The notes: a model not told the origin generated them from the letters alone. A DNA stretch of 64,000 bases from Thioploca ingrica (GCA_000828835.1 AP014633.1:62001-126000); one strand, 5' to 3'. Counted from the stretch's first letter, positions 35,258 to 44,705 are shown. Numbers and translations: made by a program.

Positions 35258-35582
35258 GGAATAAGCATTCATGGCTTCAAGTCGATTAGAGATCTTCAGA
35301 ATCTTGAACTAAATAATCTTAATGTGCTGATTGGTGGCAACGGTGCCAGTAACTGAACTCATTCAAGCAGCAGCCTGCAAAACGCAAGTGATCATCTCCA
35401 CCCAATCTCCCACGTTGGTCAATCATTTTGCGCCGGAAGATATTATTGTGGTCAATCGGGAAGAAGGCGCTTCTACGTTTAGACGGCTCTCTAGCAACGA
35501 ATTGGAGAACTGGCTTGAAGATTACTCTCTGGGTGAACTCTGGGTTAAGGATGTTATTGCTGGCGGACCACGTCATGAGTAA
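35258..35582 (+). pseudogene. AAA ATPase remnant with internal deletion
   Basis: One frame gives ISIHGFKSIRDLQNLELNN followed by LNVLIGGNGASN and a stop. This is the N-terminal strand and Walker A start of a RecF/AAA_21-type ATPase (normally GxNGxGKSN). A second frame continues VTELIQAAACKTQVIISTQS and PTLVNHFAPEDIIVV, the C-terminal Walker B/H-loop region (STQSP) of the same family, ending at 35582. The central few hundred residues are missing and the two parts are out of frame. A short different reading (35188-35290, with INRDRQSNRLLAREQWNKHS) overlaps and may be another fragment. Confidence 0.65.
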
Positions 35583-35749
35583 CGTTACCGAAGTTTATAT
35601 CATTTCAGCTAGCGTAAGTTGGTAATCCATTGCTAACTAGCTCATCAAGGTAGTGTGGAAAGAACGCAGCAAATTTTATCCCCCCCATTATTTCCAATAC
35701 TGAAAAATTTATTTAATACCCGTTACCTTAACAACAAAATCTTTATTCA
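35583..35749. other. AT-rich spacer
   Basis: Follows the ATPase remnant and leads into the 21-bp array. No gene or hairpin of note; a short C-rich run lies at about 35681-35687. Confidence 0.3.
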
Positions 35750-35960
35750 TTACTAATAAACCGACTTACAATTTAAATAAACTGATATCAGTTACTAAGA
35801 AACCGGATTAAGTTCTAAACTAACTTATTTAGTTATAAAGAAATTATCTTTATCTTTAAAAGCAATTATTATATATTACTAATAACCGTTAATGTGTTTT
35901 AAACAAACCGATTTCGGTTTAAAGAAAATGACTTAGGTTATCTTTATACGATTTAACAAC
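35750..35960. repeat. Degenerate ~21-bp tandem repeat array before a small gene
   Basis: About ten units start near 35750, 35771, 35792, 35813, 35833, 35854, 35876, 35897, 35917 and 35938, spacing 20-22 bp. The common pattern is TTACTAA(A/G)AAACCG followed by a variable tail. Units contain stops in every frame. The array ends about 12 bp before the ATG at 35973. It has the same period and position relative to a gene as the array at 24745-24897, but a different consensus. Confidence 0.72.
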
Positions 35961-35972
35961 AGAGACTATATT

Positions 35973-36332
35973 ATGGCCCGTCAAAAAAGAATTTCTAAAG
36001 TAATTGATAAAGCCCAACATCGTGCTGCTGGTTTAGCCTCGATCAGCCCGGATCTCGATTTAGGTAATAGCCTAGGTTTAGCCACTTATAAAGCAATGAT
36101 TACCGAAACTCGGAATAAACTAGAAGCTTATAATAACGCACTCTCCGTTGCCGATGCCGCTAACAATGCACTAAAACAATCTGAGAAAGAATTAGCGATG
36201 ACGACTGAGCGTATGTTAGTTGGCGTGGCTTTTAAATATGGTAAAGATAGCAGTGAATATGAAATGGCCGGTGGTGTGCGTAAAAGTGAGCGTAAACGTC
36301 CCGTTCGTAAATCAAAAACCACGACAACCTAA
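35973..36332 (+). CDS. Small basic protein of unknown function
   Basis: 119 residues, no signal peptide or membrane helix. The N-terminus is basic (MARQKRISKVIDKAQHRAAG), the middle is a long predicted helix (KAMITETRNKLEAYNNALSV, then ADAANNALKQSEKELAM), and the C-terminus is a lysine/arginine tail (VRKSERKRPVRKSKTTTT). The composition suggests nucleic-acid or polyphosphate binding, but this is inference. I do not recognise a family. The gene is preceded by the 21-bp array and followed by a near-perfect palindrome. Confidence 0.65.
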   Translation: MARQKRISKVIDKAQHRAAGLASISPDLDLGNSLGLATYKAMITETRNKLEAYNNALSVADAANNALKQSEKELAMTTERMLVGVAFKYGKDSSEYEMAGGVRKSERKRPVRKSKTTTT

Positions 36333-36364
36333 CCTATTTTCATAAACAGGCTTGCATGAAATAG

Positions 36365-36384
36365 AGTCTATTCAAGAATAGACT
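36365..36384. terminator. 20-bp hairpin/palindrome
   Basis: AGTCTATTC (36365-36373) and GAATAGACT (36376-36384) are perfectly complementary with only AA between them. It lies 32 bp after the stop of the small basic protein and 43 bp before the next gene. A terminator lacking a T-run or a dimeric operator are both possible; the 2-nt centre favours an operator-like palindrome. Confidence 0.4.
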
Positions 36385-36427
36385 AGAATTATGCTTTAAA
36401 TAAGTAATAATTTAACCTATCAAATTT

Positions 36428-36778
36428 ATGCTCTATTTGATAATTAAATATTTAGTCACGGCGTTGGTGATTGTAGTCGTCTCTGAATTGGCTAAACGTA
36501 ACGATCAATTCGGTGCTTTTATTGCTTCATTGCCCATGGTGACGATAATGACTTTGATTTGGCTCCATGTCGAACAACAATCGCTAGAGAAAATAGCCAA
36601 TCATGCTTTCTATACCTTTTGGTATGTCATCCCGACTTTGCCGATGTTTATCATCTTTCCATATCTGCTCGCTAAATTTGAATTTTGGTATGCGTTGTTG
36701 ATTGGCGTAGTCATCACAGTGAGTTCATTGATTAGTTTTGCTATTGTGCTCAAGCGGTTTAGTATCAATTTAATGTGA
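36428..36778 (+). CDS. DUF3147 family small membrane protein
   Basis: 116 residues with four hydrophobic helices (about 2-18, 29-47, 60-84 and 88-112). The motif SELAKRNDQFGAFIASLPMVTIMTLIW is characteristic of DUF3147/GlpM-like proteins. These are inner-membrane proteins of unknown transport function. The gene stands alone between a palindrome and a long inverted repeat. Confidence 0.8.
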   Translation: MLYLIIKYLVTALVIVVVSELAKRNDQFGAFIASLPMVTIMTLIWLHVEQQSLEKIANHAFYTFWYVIPTLPMFIIFPYLLAKFEFWYALLIGVVITVSSLISFAIVLKRFSINLM

Positions 36779-36831
36779 TAACTTACCCTGATGAGATTGG
36801 TAAGCAATCGATTGGATGTTAAACTTTACTG

Positions 36832-36958
36832 CCATTAAGTTAAACTACAACTTCCCCCTTTGTCAAAGGGGGGCAGGGGGAGATTTTCTAGGAAGTCAAC
36901 CGCTTCAAATCCCCCCTAGCCCCCATTTGTTAAAGGGGGGAATTCTTAACTTAATAGC
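36832..36958. repeat. Imperfect inverted-repeat element with C-run/G-run hairpins
   Basis: GCCATTAAGTTAA (36832-36844) is mirrored by TTAACTTAATAGC (about 36946-36958). Inside, TTCCCCCTTTGTCAAAGGGGGG (36852-36873) and CCCCCC...AAAGGGGGG (36910-36940) form further hairpins. TGCCATTAAGTTAA recurs near 46612 and a GTCCTTGAGTTAAGGATTCCCCC variant near 59393, so this is a dispersed repeat family. Confidence 0.7.
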
Positions 36959-37075
36959 GTTGATGTTAAACTTAGGAAAATAATCCTGTTTAATGGGGTA
37001 GCTTAGACTCAATGCCTTATTGTCTAACCTACCCTTAAAATCAGTCAATGACTACTGTAACCGCAGCCGGAGTTA

Positions 37076-38947
37076 TTACTGAACACTCGGGATAAATCGC
37101 TCATAATCTTCAACACAGCCTTCATCAAGGCAACATTCAATAATCTCTCTCCCTGAAGAAGCCAACTCTGGATGAATAAATTGAGCAAGTTCTTTATGGA
37201 AAAAATCATAGAGTATCTGTGCACCTTGTTCATAAGCCACCATTCCCACTTCGGGTTGCAGTTCCACTTGTAAGAACCAAGGTGCGACTGCTCGACCTTC
37301 TACTTGAAAATGACGTAAGCTATAACCTAATAAAGGGCAACGTGCTAACCGTAATTGCTCGGCTCTAAATTGGGCACTACCTCGCCGTGCTAAATATTCT
37401 CTGGCAATCCATTGAGGCATGAAACCGACTTTCCAAGCACCGATATGTTGATTCGGACAAAGGATATAACGAGTACGAGTATGTTGTTCAAATTGGGCTA
37501 ATAGCAGATTAGCTTGATCGACACGACGACCGGTTGCAAATGGCCAATAGGCTCCAACGCCTTCACTGTCCATGGCTTCAGTACCAATCACGCTCGGATT
37601 GGCATAACCACGCGGTGCAACTAAACGCCATAGCCAAGCTAAGGCAGCGGGTAAGATATGAAATAATCCAATAATGCCATAACTCGGTTGTTCAATGCTG
37701 CAGGGCGGAGTACGCACCCCAAAACTACGAATATCGACCGTCACCGGTTCGTTAATGATATCAGGAACAATGTGACGGGGAATAATCACGCGTGGATTGG
37801 GACAGGATTTACCAGGTGTATCTTGAATATGTTCCCAAATGAGGGCGCGACTATTAGGTACCGCATCAATGTTTAAAAATACCAGCGGTTCTGAAGGTTG
37901 AGCGCTTAAGGCTTCTAAAGAAGGGTCAGCTCCATAATGATCAATGTGATTAATGCGCACGAACCAGGCATCTTCGGCATCAGTAACGACTAGCTTACCG
38001 GCTTGAGATTGCAGAGAAGGATGACATAAGGCCATATCATCCGTGACTGGACGTAACCGACAGGAACGAGGCATTTCTAAAAATAATTGTTCATGCGTGA
38101 TAATATTTTCACCGAGGAGTAAGCGCCCATCCGGCTCCCGATGCGCCTGTTCTAACATTTCACTTTTACCGCCACCGCTCGCACCTTCGTGCATAATGGT
38201 CAGAATATTATCGTAAGGCGTAATCACTTGAACGGTAGAACAATGTGCGGTTATCCAACCTTCCCGTTCACCTTGATAAATCAGAATGCCGTAAATCCCT
38301 TTTTTGGCACTGGGTCCAGGATAGAGGTTATAAGCAAACATTTCGTAACCCGAATCTAAGCGATTGTGTACCACGACTTGTTTACCGGCAAAGTGAGTAT
38401 GACGAAATGGCGGCGCAATATAAACAATGGCTTGTGGTTGAAAGTCGTTAGGAATCGCTTGGTCAAGCGTAATGCCTTGTAATGCTGCTAATCCATAAGC
38501 AAAAAAAGCGGCGTTTTGAGGTACAATCGCCACCGCATCTGAACCCATATTTTTCTGACCGGCGGTAAAGCCAAACAGGATAAGGGGTTGAGTACTGAGC
38601 CAAGCGAAGGTTTCCTGACGCAGTAAATCAAAATCTTGCTGAAAGCGTTCTTGAAAAGTCGGCTTATCCGTGGGTTTATCGTCAGCAACGATTAGGCAAT
38701 CTGGATCGCGGCGACGCATATAAGGTTCTGGATAGTTAACCACAATGCCATTACGCACTCGCGCCACGTTGGCTTCAATGATTTTACCTTGACCAGGAAC
38801 TTCATAACTGACTTCAAAGGCACTTTGGTCAGCATGACCACAAACCATAGCGAGCAATTCGGTGATTGAGTTAATGACGGTGACCTGAGGGGCAGCAGCT
38901 AATATTGGTTGCAGATGAGCCGGTAGATGATATTTTTCCCAATTCAT
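37076..38947 (-). CDS. DUF4914 family protein (PEP carboxykinase-like ATP-binding fold)
   Basis: A 623-residue cytosolic protein. A P-loop GASGGGKSEML occupies about residues 255-265, preceded by VQVITPYDNILTIMH, an arrangement like the PEPCK-superfamily kinase core. NLYPGPSAKKGIYGILIYQGEREG and the repeated PEP-carboxykinase-like segments fit DUF4914, which Pfam places in the PEP-carboxykinase clan as I recall. The reaction is not known. It is not a second PckA: the HCAANMN and NTRGSYPI motifs of ATP-PckA are absent. A normal pckA sits at 28.7 kb. It appears to be a single transcription unit. Confidence 0.75.
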   Translation of the reverse strand: MNWEKYHLPAHLQPILAAAPQVTVINSITELLAMVCGHADQSAFEVSYEVPGQGKIIEANVARVRNGIVVNYPEPYMRRRDPDCLIVADDKPTDKPTFQERFQQDFDLLRQETFAWLSTQPLILFGFTAGQKNMGSDAVAIVPQNAAFFAYGLAALQGITLDQAIPNDFQPQAIVYIAPPFRHTHFAGKQVVVHNRLDSGYEMFAYNLYPGPSAKKGIYGILIYQGEREGWITAHCSTVQVITPYDNILTIMHEGASGGGKSEMLEQAHREPDGRLLLGENIITHEQLFLEMPRSCRLRPVTDDMALCHPSLQSQAGKLVVTDAEDAWFVRINHIDHYGADPSLEALSAQPSEPLVFLNIDAVPNSRALIWEHIQDTPGKSCPNPRVIIPRHIVPDIINEPVTVDIRSFGVRTPPCSIEQPSYGIIGLFHILPAALAWLWRLVAPRGYANPSVIGTEAMDSEGVGAYWPFATGRRVDQANLLLAQFEQHTRTRYILCPNQHIGAWKVGFMPQWIAREYLARRGSAQFRAEQLRLARCPLLGYSLRHFQVEGRAVAPWFLQVELQPEVGMVAYEQGAQILYDFFHKELAQFIHPELASSGREIIECCLDEGCVEDYERFIPSVQ

Positions 38948-39145
38948 AATTTGATCAAGTTAAGTAAGTTGAACGGAATGGATAGACTAAAAAATAGGTT
39001 ATTTTATATCGAAGTCAGTCATTGGGTACAATATCTATTTTTCAAGTTGATTAGTTAAGTAAAGTGTCATGAGTAATGAGATTGGCTCTCACTTCATCTG
39101 GAGATAATAAAGGAGAACAATGGCTGAATAACGTGATAAAAGTAG

Positions 39146-39931
39146 CTATTCGTTTTTTGATTGGGTGGTCGTGGTGGTCGCAGAGTTTTGCTCTTTTAAC
39201 CGATGGAGAATAAGAATTTTTTGCCAGATTTTTTGGGATAAACCGGTGGTCAGTGTTTCGACATCATTGACGGCTTCTAACACGATAGCGTCTTGAAAAT
39301 CTTGTACATAAAGCGCCGCTATTTTCCCTACCAACGAGAGCATTTCACTACAGTAAGTTAAGTAACGGGTTAACTCAAAAGCAGTCATTGTTTCCCGCGG
39401 TGAAGAAGAAGTCCATTGAGTTCGATTGCGAACAATCCGTTCTGGATCCTTAGTTAATTGGTACATATCAATAACATGCGCTAGGACGCGAAGTTGATGA
39501 ATGGCTTTAATAGCGCGTTGACGTTTTCTTCGGGTTTCAACGGTAATGACAAATAACAGCGCCGCACCAATCAGGATGATGCTATTCATGCCAGCGTCCA
39601 ATAGTTGTAAGAAATCGACTAATTTAAGGTCATGAATGGCTGAAAAGTTGACCGCTGATCGAACAATGGTTAACAAAGTGAAAATAAATAGAATGATGAT
39701 GAAGCCGATACCCATACGAAGTAGCCAATGTGGTTTTTCAATCCACTCGCAACGTGAAGTGGATTCTTGGGCAATGGTACGCAATTCCAAGCAGAGGCTA
39801 CTTAGTCCAGATTGAGGAAAACGTTCGTTAATTCGTTTACAAAGAATGACAATCGTATCAACAATCCGCTTTGAATCTAAGTTATCCATTGATTTTCTCG
39901 GTGGTAATTGGATATGACTGGGGTTAGTCAA
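39146..39931 (-). CDS. Membrane protein of unknown function with helical cytoplasmic tail
   Basis: 261 residues. Two transmembrane helices (about 73-93, GIGFIIILFIFTLLTIVRSA, and 112-130, MNSIILIGAALLFVIT) separate a charged N-terminal region from a C-terminal helical domain. The latter reads ETRRKRQRAIKAIHQLRVLA, then HVIDMYQLTKDPER and FELTRYLTYCSEMLSLVGKI. The sequence HVIDMHQLTKDP-type is found in a conserved hypothetical family that I cannot name. The tail is Thr/Gln-rich. No operon partner. Confidence 0.6.
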   Translation of the reverse strand: MTNPSHIQLPPRKSMDNLDSKRIVDTIVILCKRINERFPQSGLSSLCLELRTIAQESTSRCEWIEKPHWLLRMGIGFIIILFIFTLLTIVRSAVNFSAIHDLKLVDFLQLLDAGMNSIILIGAALLFVITVETRRKRQRAIKAIHQLRVLAHVIDMYQLTKDPERIVRNRTQWTSSSPRETMTAFELTRYLTYCSEMLSLVGKIAALYVQDFQDAIVLEAVNDVETLTTGLSQKIWQKILILHRLKEQNSATTTTTQSKNE

Positions 39932-40145
39932 TTATAATGGATCCACTTTTTTATTTAACAGTCTAGACAGAATTTTTTTAAGCAGAATTGATTTGAGTGG
40001 CAGATAAAAAAGAGGCAAGCTTTTCTGTAGCGGTTCAAAGAGAATTATGATCGGTTAAAAGAGGGTGGTAGGAGCAGTTCTTACTGCGAGAGAAATTATG
40101 GCGATTAAAAACTGTTCCTATTTTATCAACGATTAACATAAGTTA

Positions 40146-41099
40146 TTACTTTTCGGTAGCATTTAACCAATCCAAATATTCGGCTATCCCCTCTTCGACG
40201 GTTTTAAAGGGTTGATCGTAACCAATTTCACGTAAGGCAGTAATATCAGCTTGAGTGAAGCTTTGATAATAATTTTTTAGATTGTCAGGAAAAGGAATAT
40301 ATTTAATTTTACCGTGATGATGCCAATTGATAATGGCTTGTGCGACTTCATTAAAACTTTGGCTTCGACCAGTACCGACGTTAAAAATTCCCGATTTTTT
40401 CGGGTGGTCCATAAACCATAAATTCACCGTAGCCACATCGCCTACATACACAAAATCACGGCGTTGTTCACCCGCAGCATAACCCTCACCCCCTTCAAAT
40501 AATTTAACTTCTTGCTCAACTCGTAATTGCTGATTAAAGTGGTAAGCCACACTCGCCATTTTGCCTTTATGTTGTTCCCGAGGACCATAGACATTAAAGT
40601 AACGTAAGCCAACGACTTGAGACGTAGCGGTTTCTAAAATTTGGCGGATATACTGATCAAATAAGAATTTAGAATAACCATATACATTAATGGGTGTTTC
40701 AAAGCAGCGTTCTTCTTTAAATACGGTACTTCTGCCATAAACGGCGGCACTCGAGGCATAAAAAAAAGGCACCTTTCTCGCTAAACAATAATGTAGCATT
40801 ACTTTAGAATAATCATAATTATTGATCATCATATGACGTCCGTTCCACTCAGTCGTATTAGAACAGGCACCTTGGTGAAAACAGGCTTCTATCGATGGAC
40901 CAAAGTATTCGTGAGTTAAAATCCGTTTTAAAAAAGCATCTTTTTCTTGATAATCAAAAATATCACAATCAACTAGATTTTTAAATTTCTGACCATCGGT
41001 CAGGTCATCTACCACTAATATTTTTTTGTGACCCTGTTGATTAAGTGCTTTAATGATGTTACTACCAATAAATCCGGCTCCGCCCGTCACAATAATCAT
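40146..41099 (-). CDS. hldD: ADP-L-glycero-D-manno-heptose 6-epimerase
   Basis: A 317-residue extended SDR making the L,D-heptose donor for the LPS inner core. It has [10 protein letters not shown] at 5-14, [29 protein letters not shown] and the catalytic YGYSK with Tyr140/Lys144, the same numbering as Escherichia HldD. It follows hldE by 5 bp and is therefore co-transcribed. Together with waaF at 62.7 kb it shows that the organism makes a heptose-containing LPS core. Confidence 0.97.
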   Translation of the reverse strand: MIIVTGGAGFIGSNIIKALNQQGHKKILVVDDLTDGQKFKNLVDCDIFDYQEKDAFLKRILTHEYFGPSIEACFHQGACSNTTEWNGRHMMINNYDYSKVMLHYCLARKVPFFYASSAAVYGRSTVFKEERCFETPINVYGYSKFLFDQYIRQILETATSQVVGLRYFNVYGPREQHKGKMASVAYHFNQQLRVEQEVKLFEGGEGYAAGEQRRDFVYVGDVATVNLWFMDHPKKSGIFNVGTGRSQSFNEVAQAIINWHHHGKIKYIPFPDNLKNYYQSFTQADITALREIGYDQPFKTVEEGIAEYLDWLNATEK

Positions 41100-41104
41100 A
41101 AAGT

Positions 41105-42538
41105 TTATCTATCTCCTAGGGTTGAATTTTGTAGGGCCGCAATGATAGCGGTAGTTGAACAATTTGCCATCAGATCCAAAACCAATACCCGCCCACCTTG
41201 TGCTAATACACAGTCACTACCCGCAATTTGCTGAATTTGATAATCGCCGCCTTTGACTAAAACATCAGGTAGAATCTGACAAATCAGCTTTTCTGGGGTA
41301 TCTTCCGCAAAGGGGATTATCCAATCAACACATTCGAGTGCATTTAATACTGCTATCCGTTTTTCCAAAGTGTTTACCGGGCGATTATTGCCTTTCAAGC
41401 GGCGGACCGAATCGTCATCGTTGATAGCTACAATTAAGTGATCACCCAGTTGTTTGGCTTGCGTTAAATAGCGAATGTGCCCAGCGTGCAAAATATCAAA
41501 ACAGCCATTAGTCATCACAATGGTTTCATGATTGGCTTTAGCAGCCTTAACAGCGGCAATTAGGCTCACTTGGTCGTATATTCCTTTATTCGTTTGGAAA
41601 TGTAAAGCGTGTTCCAGTTCGGCGATACTGACTGTCGCTGCGCCCAATTTGGTTACCACTAACCCGGCAGCGAGATTAGCTAATGCAGTGGCACTGACCC
41701 AATCTTGAGCAACTGCCAATCCAGCCGCTAAAATTCCTATCACGGTATCGCCCGCACCAGTGACATCAAATACTTCCCGAGCATGGGCGGGTAAGTGTAA
41801 AGGTGGATAACCGGAACGCAAGAGTGTCATGCCCTCTTGACTACGGGTAATGAGTAGTGCTTGCAAATTTAACTGTTCGCGTAATGCTTCTCCTTTTGCA
41901 ACTAATTGGTTTAAGGTGGAACAAGTTCCGACTACCGCTTCAAATTCGGCTAAATTAGGCGTTATCAGGGTTGCTCCCTGATATTTAGTAAAATCACGAC
42001 CCTTGGGATCAACCAAAATGAGTTTATTCGCCGCTTTGGCCAGTTGAATCAAAACCGCTGGATCGGGTAAAGCACCTTTATTATAATCAGATAAAATCAC
42101 GATATCCGCATTGTCAAGATAGCGTTGCATCTGCATTGGTACTAACTGGGTATCGAACTGAACCAAGTTGTCTTCAAAATCGAGCCGAATCAGTTGTTGA
42201 TGACGACTCAATACGCGTAATTTAGTTACTGTTGGTATTTCAGCCAGTTGAATAAACGCACAATGTATGCCAGCCGCCGTTAATTGAGTCAATATGCTAG
42301 TTGCAGCCGAATCGGTCCCGGTAACGCTAATGAGAGTAACCTGTCCACCGACAGCACGAATATTTAAAGCCACATTACCAGCACCACCGGGTCGTTCTGC
42401 TTGTTGTTTAATATGAACTACTGGTACGGGGGCTTCTGGAGAAATTCGCGTGGTGTCACCATACCAGTAACGGTCAAGCATGACATCACCGATAATTAAA
42501 ATGCGAGCGAATTGAAACGCTGGAATAACCGTATTCAT
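41105..42538 (-). CDS. hldE: Bifunctional heptose-7-phosphate kinase / heptose-1-phosphate adenylyltransferase
   Basis: 477 residues, the normal fused length. The N-terminal ribokinase-like domain shows [25 protein letters not shown], the anion-hole/catalytic motif [11 protein letters not shown] (about 257-267) and VDPKGRDF. The C-terminal nucleotidyltransferase (about 340-477) has [16 protein letters not shown] with the HxGH motif. It performs the first and third steps of ADP-heptose synthesis. It is immediately upstream of hldD and divergent from a DUF3108 gene. Confidence 0.97.
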   Translation of the reverse strand: MNTVIPAFQFARILIIGDVMLDRYWYGDTTRISPEAPVPVVHIKQQAERPGGAGNVALNIRAVGGQVTLISVTGTDSAATSILTQLTAAGIHCAFIQLAEIPTVTKLRVLSRHQQLIRLDFEDNLVQFDTQLVPMQMQRYLDNADIVILSDYNKGALPDPAVLIQLAKAANKLILVDPKGRDFTKYQGATLITPNLAEFEAVVGTCSTLNQLVAKGEALREQLNLQALLITRSQEGMTLLRSGYPPLHLPAHAREVFDVTGAGDTVIGILAAGLAVAQDWVSATALANLAAGLVVTKLGAATVSIAELEHALHFQTNKGIYDQVSLIAAVKAAKANHETIVMTNGCFDILHAGHIRYLTQAKQLGDHLIVAINDDDSVRRLKGNNRPVNTLEKRIAVLNALECVDWIIPFAEDTPEKLICQILPDVLVKGGDYQIQQIAGSDCVLAQGGRVLVLDLMANCSTTAIIAALQNSTLGDR

Positions 42539-42614
42539 AAAAATAAGCTTGTTAATCTAGGAGTTTTTGACATAAACTTGTAATCATATCATATTATCGG
42601 AGATCGCTTAGTTT

Positions 42615-43331
42615 ATGAATTGGATGAAAAGTGTTCTAATAAGTTTATTATTATTCTGGAATGGAAGTCTCTGGGCGACTGACCATTTTCCTCCTCCTTT
42701 CATTGCCCTTTATAAGCTTTATGTTAATGGTATCCCGGTCGGTAAAGGCTCTCGTTCTTTAACTAAGGTCAGTCCCGATCAATGGGTGTTTGAAACCGTT
42801 GGCGAAACGACGGGTTTAGCCGCGCTTATTCAAGCCATTCGGATTGAAGAACGTTCAGTCTTTACTCGAATTAACGGTAACATACGTCCGCTTGAATACA
42901 CTTATCGTCAAACCGGTCGAAAAACTATTAATAATCAAGTACTATTCAATTGGTCGAAAAACATAGCTCAAGATGTCTATCAAGGCAAGACTAAAACGGT
43001 CTCCTTGAAAGAAAATGTTTTGGATCGATTACTTTATCAGTTGGTATTAATGCAAGAGTTGCAACAGGGCAAACGTCAATTGCAGTACCAAGTGGTTAAT
43101 AAAGGCAATCTATCTACTTATACCCCAACGCTACTAGGTAAAGAGACGGTTAAAACCGGCACGGGTGAATTAGAAACTCTAAAATATGAACGCCTTTCCT
43201 CTAACAAAGAACGGCGTACTACTTTATGGTGTGCTTCCCAATTACACTACTTACCCGTGCGGGTTGAACATGTTGAAAAAGACAATGAGGTTTTCAGTCT
43301 CGTGTTAGAGTCGGTACAAGGACTGCCATAA
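42615..43331 (+). CDS. DUF3108 domain protein, exported
   Basis: 238 residues with a signal peptide (MKSVLISLLLFWNGSLWA) and the DUF3108 beta-rich domain. The latter begins FIALYKLYVNGIPVGKGSRSL and contains YEYTYRQTGRK-type and GETVKTGTGELETLKYERLS strands. DUF3108 proteins are periplasmic and of unknown function; several lie near LPS or outer-membrane assembly genes, and the neighbours here (hldE-hldD, bamC) fit that. It converges on bamC. Confidence 0.82.
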   Translation: MNWMKSVLISLLLFWNGSLWATDHFPPPFIALYKLYVNGIPVGKGSRSLTKVSPDQWVFETVGETTGLAALIQAIRIEERSVFTRINGNIRPLEYTYRQTGRKTINNQVLFNWSKNIAQDVYQGKTKTVSLKENVLDRLLYQLVLMQELQQGKRQLQYQVVNKGNLSTYTPTLLGKETVKTGTGELETLKYERLSSNKERRTTLWCASQLHYLPVRVEHVEKDNEVFSLVLESVQGLP

Positions 43332-43351
43332 TTACTTGGTAAATGAGGTAA

Positions 43352-44476
43352 TCATTGCAGTTGTTCGTGTAATAAACTCAAGATTTTTTCTGCTATTTTG
43401 CTCGTTATCAACTGACCGTGGTTGTCTTTAACGACAACGCGGGTAAAATTCGCTTCCTTGAGCAAATTAATAAAATACTCTTGAGAAGTGGGTTCAGTTT
43501 TATCACCAAACAGCTTATTCCAAAAACTGCTTTTTCCATTCGCCTCTGGATCAATATAACGAATAGAATAAGTACTGCTATCCTTATCGCGATCTTCTAC
43601 GGTGAAACCAAGTCGATCCAAAGCTAAACCGATATGCCGCCAAGCTTGCTCAAAATCTTCTCGTAAAATGAGGTTAACTGCGCCGGTGGTAGCGGGGGTA
43701 AGTTCGCTTCGTGAAACCGAGGAGGGTGGTTGATTGGTTGCGGTCAATAAGGTATTAGCTTGTTCTGGTTCAACGCCCATAAATACCATAAGACGATTCA
43801 GCATTTCAGTTTCTAACTCAGGATCAGCCGGACGATTTTGCCATACCCAATCATCACCTTTAGCGACTTCCTCAGCACCGCGATGACTCAGATATAATTC
43901 TGTGGTACTCGGGTCTTGACCTCGTTCTAAGCGTACTCTAAATTTATCCCGGGTTGATGCCGAATAAATCGTACCAAGCACCTTCCCCAAAAACTTACGA
44001 ATACCATCTTGAGGAATATCGGCACGATTTTCTGCCCACTGGGTTTCCATAATGCCAATTCGAGGATCTTCTGTGGTTAAAGTAAACCCGTTTTCTAACC
44101 AAAATTGCTTTACTTTTGGCCAAATAACACTCGCATCCTCTTGTATCACTAGCCAACGAGTATGGTTTTCATGTTTGATTTGGATCTTCTTAGCCAAAGG
44201 TAGAACTTTAGCTTGATTTCGGGTTGATAATCCTTGACCCGTAGTGGGTTTATTATCATATTCAGAAAGCGTTGTGCCTTGGTTATCACCAGCCTCTGGT
44301 ATGACTAATTCATCATTAATACTGGAAGTGGTTAAATCGGGTGGTATTTCCAGGGAGGGTACGGTTTGACTTTTTTTATAGTCAACTGTAGATTCAGGTT
44401 TATCTGGGGTACTACTGCATCCCACTATCGTCATGAGTAATAAACAGTAACTAGCGACTTTCCAAAGACCGGACAT
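43352..44476 (-). CDS. bamC: Outer membrane assembly lipoprotein BamC
   Basis: From the ATG at 44476 the protein has 374 residues and starts MSGLWKVASYCLLLMTIVGCSS, a lipoprotein signal with lipobox IVGC. A low-complexity N-terminal tail contains VPSLEIPPDL, the conserved segment that wraps BamD. Two helix-grip domains follow (RWLVIQEDASVIWPKVKQFW and LILREDFEQAWRHIGLALDR). It is a non-essential subunit of the beta-barrel assembly machine. A longer in-frame start would add residues belonging to the upstream small lipoprotein region and was rejected. Order dapA-bamC is as in Escherichia. Confidence 0.92.
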   Translation of the reverse strand: MSGLWKVASYCLLLMTIVGCSSTPDKPESTVDYKKSQTVPSLEIPPDLTTSSINDELVIPEAGDNQGTTLSEYDNKPTTGQGLSTRNQAKVLPLAKKIQIKHENHTRWLVIQEDASVIWPKVKQFWLENGFTLTTEDPRIGIMETQWAENRADIPQDGIRKFLGKVLGTIYSASTRDKFRVRLERGQDPSTTELYLSHRGAEEVAKGDDWVWQNRPADPELETEMLNRLMVFMGVEPEQANTLLTATNQPPSSVSRSELTPATTGAVNLILREDFEQAWRHIGLALDRLGFTVEDRDKDSSTYSIRYIDPEANGKSSFWNKLFGDKTEPTSQEYFINLLKEANFTRVVVKDNHGQLITSKIAEKILSLLHEQLQ

Positions 44477-44501
44477 AGGGACTCTCTTCAATTCAACAGA
44501 C

Positions 44502-44693
44502 TTACTGAACTGGTTGGTGTGGAATACGAGGTGAAGCCAATTCAGGTGGAATTTCCAGGGGTGGTAAGGGTTCAGCTCTTTTATAAACCGTTTGACTATT
44601 AAGCCAAGTGGCATCAAGGTGTCTAATAACCGGACTACACCCGAATAACAATAACAGCAAGATAACGGTTATTATTTTAATATGAGTTAACAT
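44502..44693 (-). CDS. Small lipoprotein resembling the BamC N-terminal tail
   Basis: 63 residues from the ATG at 44693, 12 bp after the dapA stop. The signal MLTHIKIITVILLLLLFGCSP has a clear LFGC lipobox. The mature ~44 residues include TVYKRAEPLPPLEIPPELAS, which parallels YKKSQTVPSLEIPPDLTTS in the adjacent BamC. It looks like a free-standing copy of the BamD-binding tail without helix-grip domains. It could be a duplicated tail, a competitor or regulator of BamC binding, or a remnant. Function is inferred only from this similarity. Confidence 0.68.
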   Translation of the reverse strand: MLTHIKIITVILLLLLFGCSPVIRHLDATWLNSQTVYKRAEPLPPLEIPPELASPRIPHQPVQ

Positions 44694-44705
44694 GTATTCC
44701 AATTA

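Noticed and set aside
43352-44617. Longer bamC start adding 47 residues
   Set aside because: The added part overlaps the small lipoprotein gene and hides the lipobox; the ATG at 44476 gives a proper lipoprotein signal.
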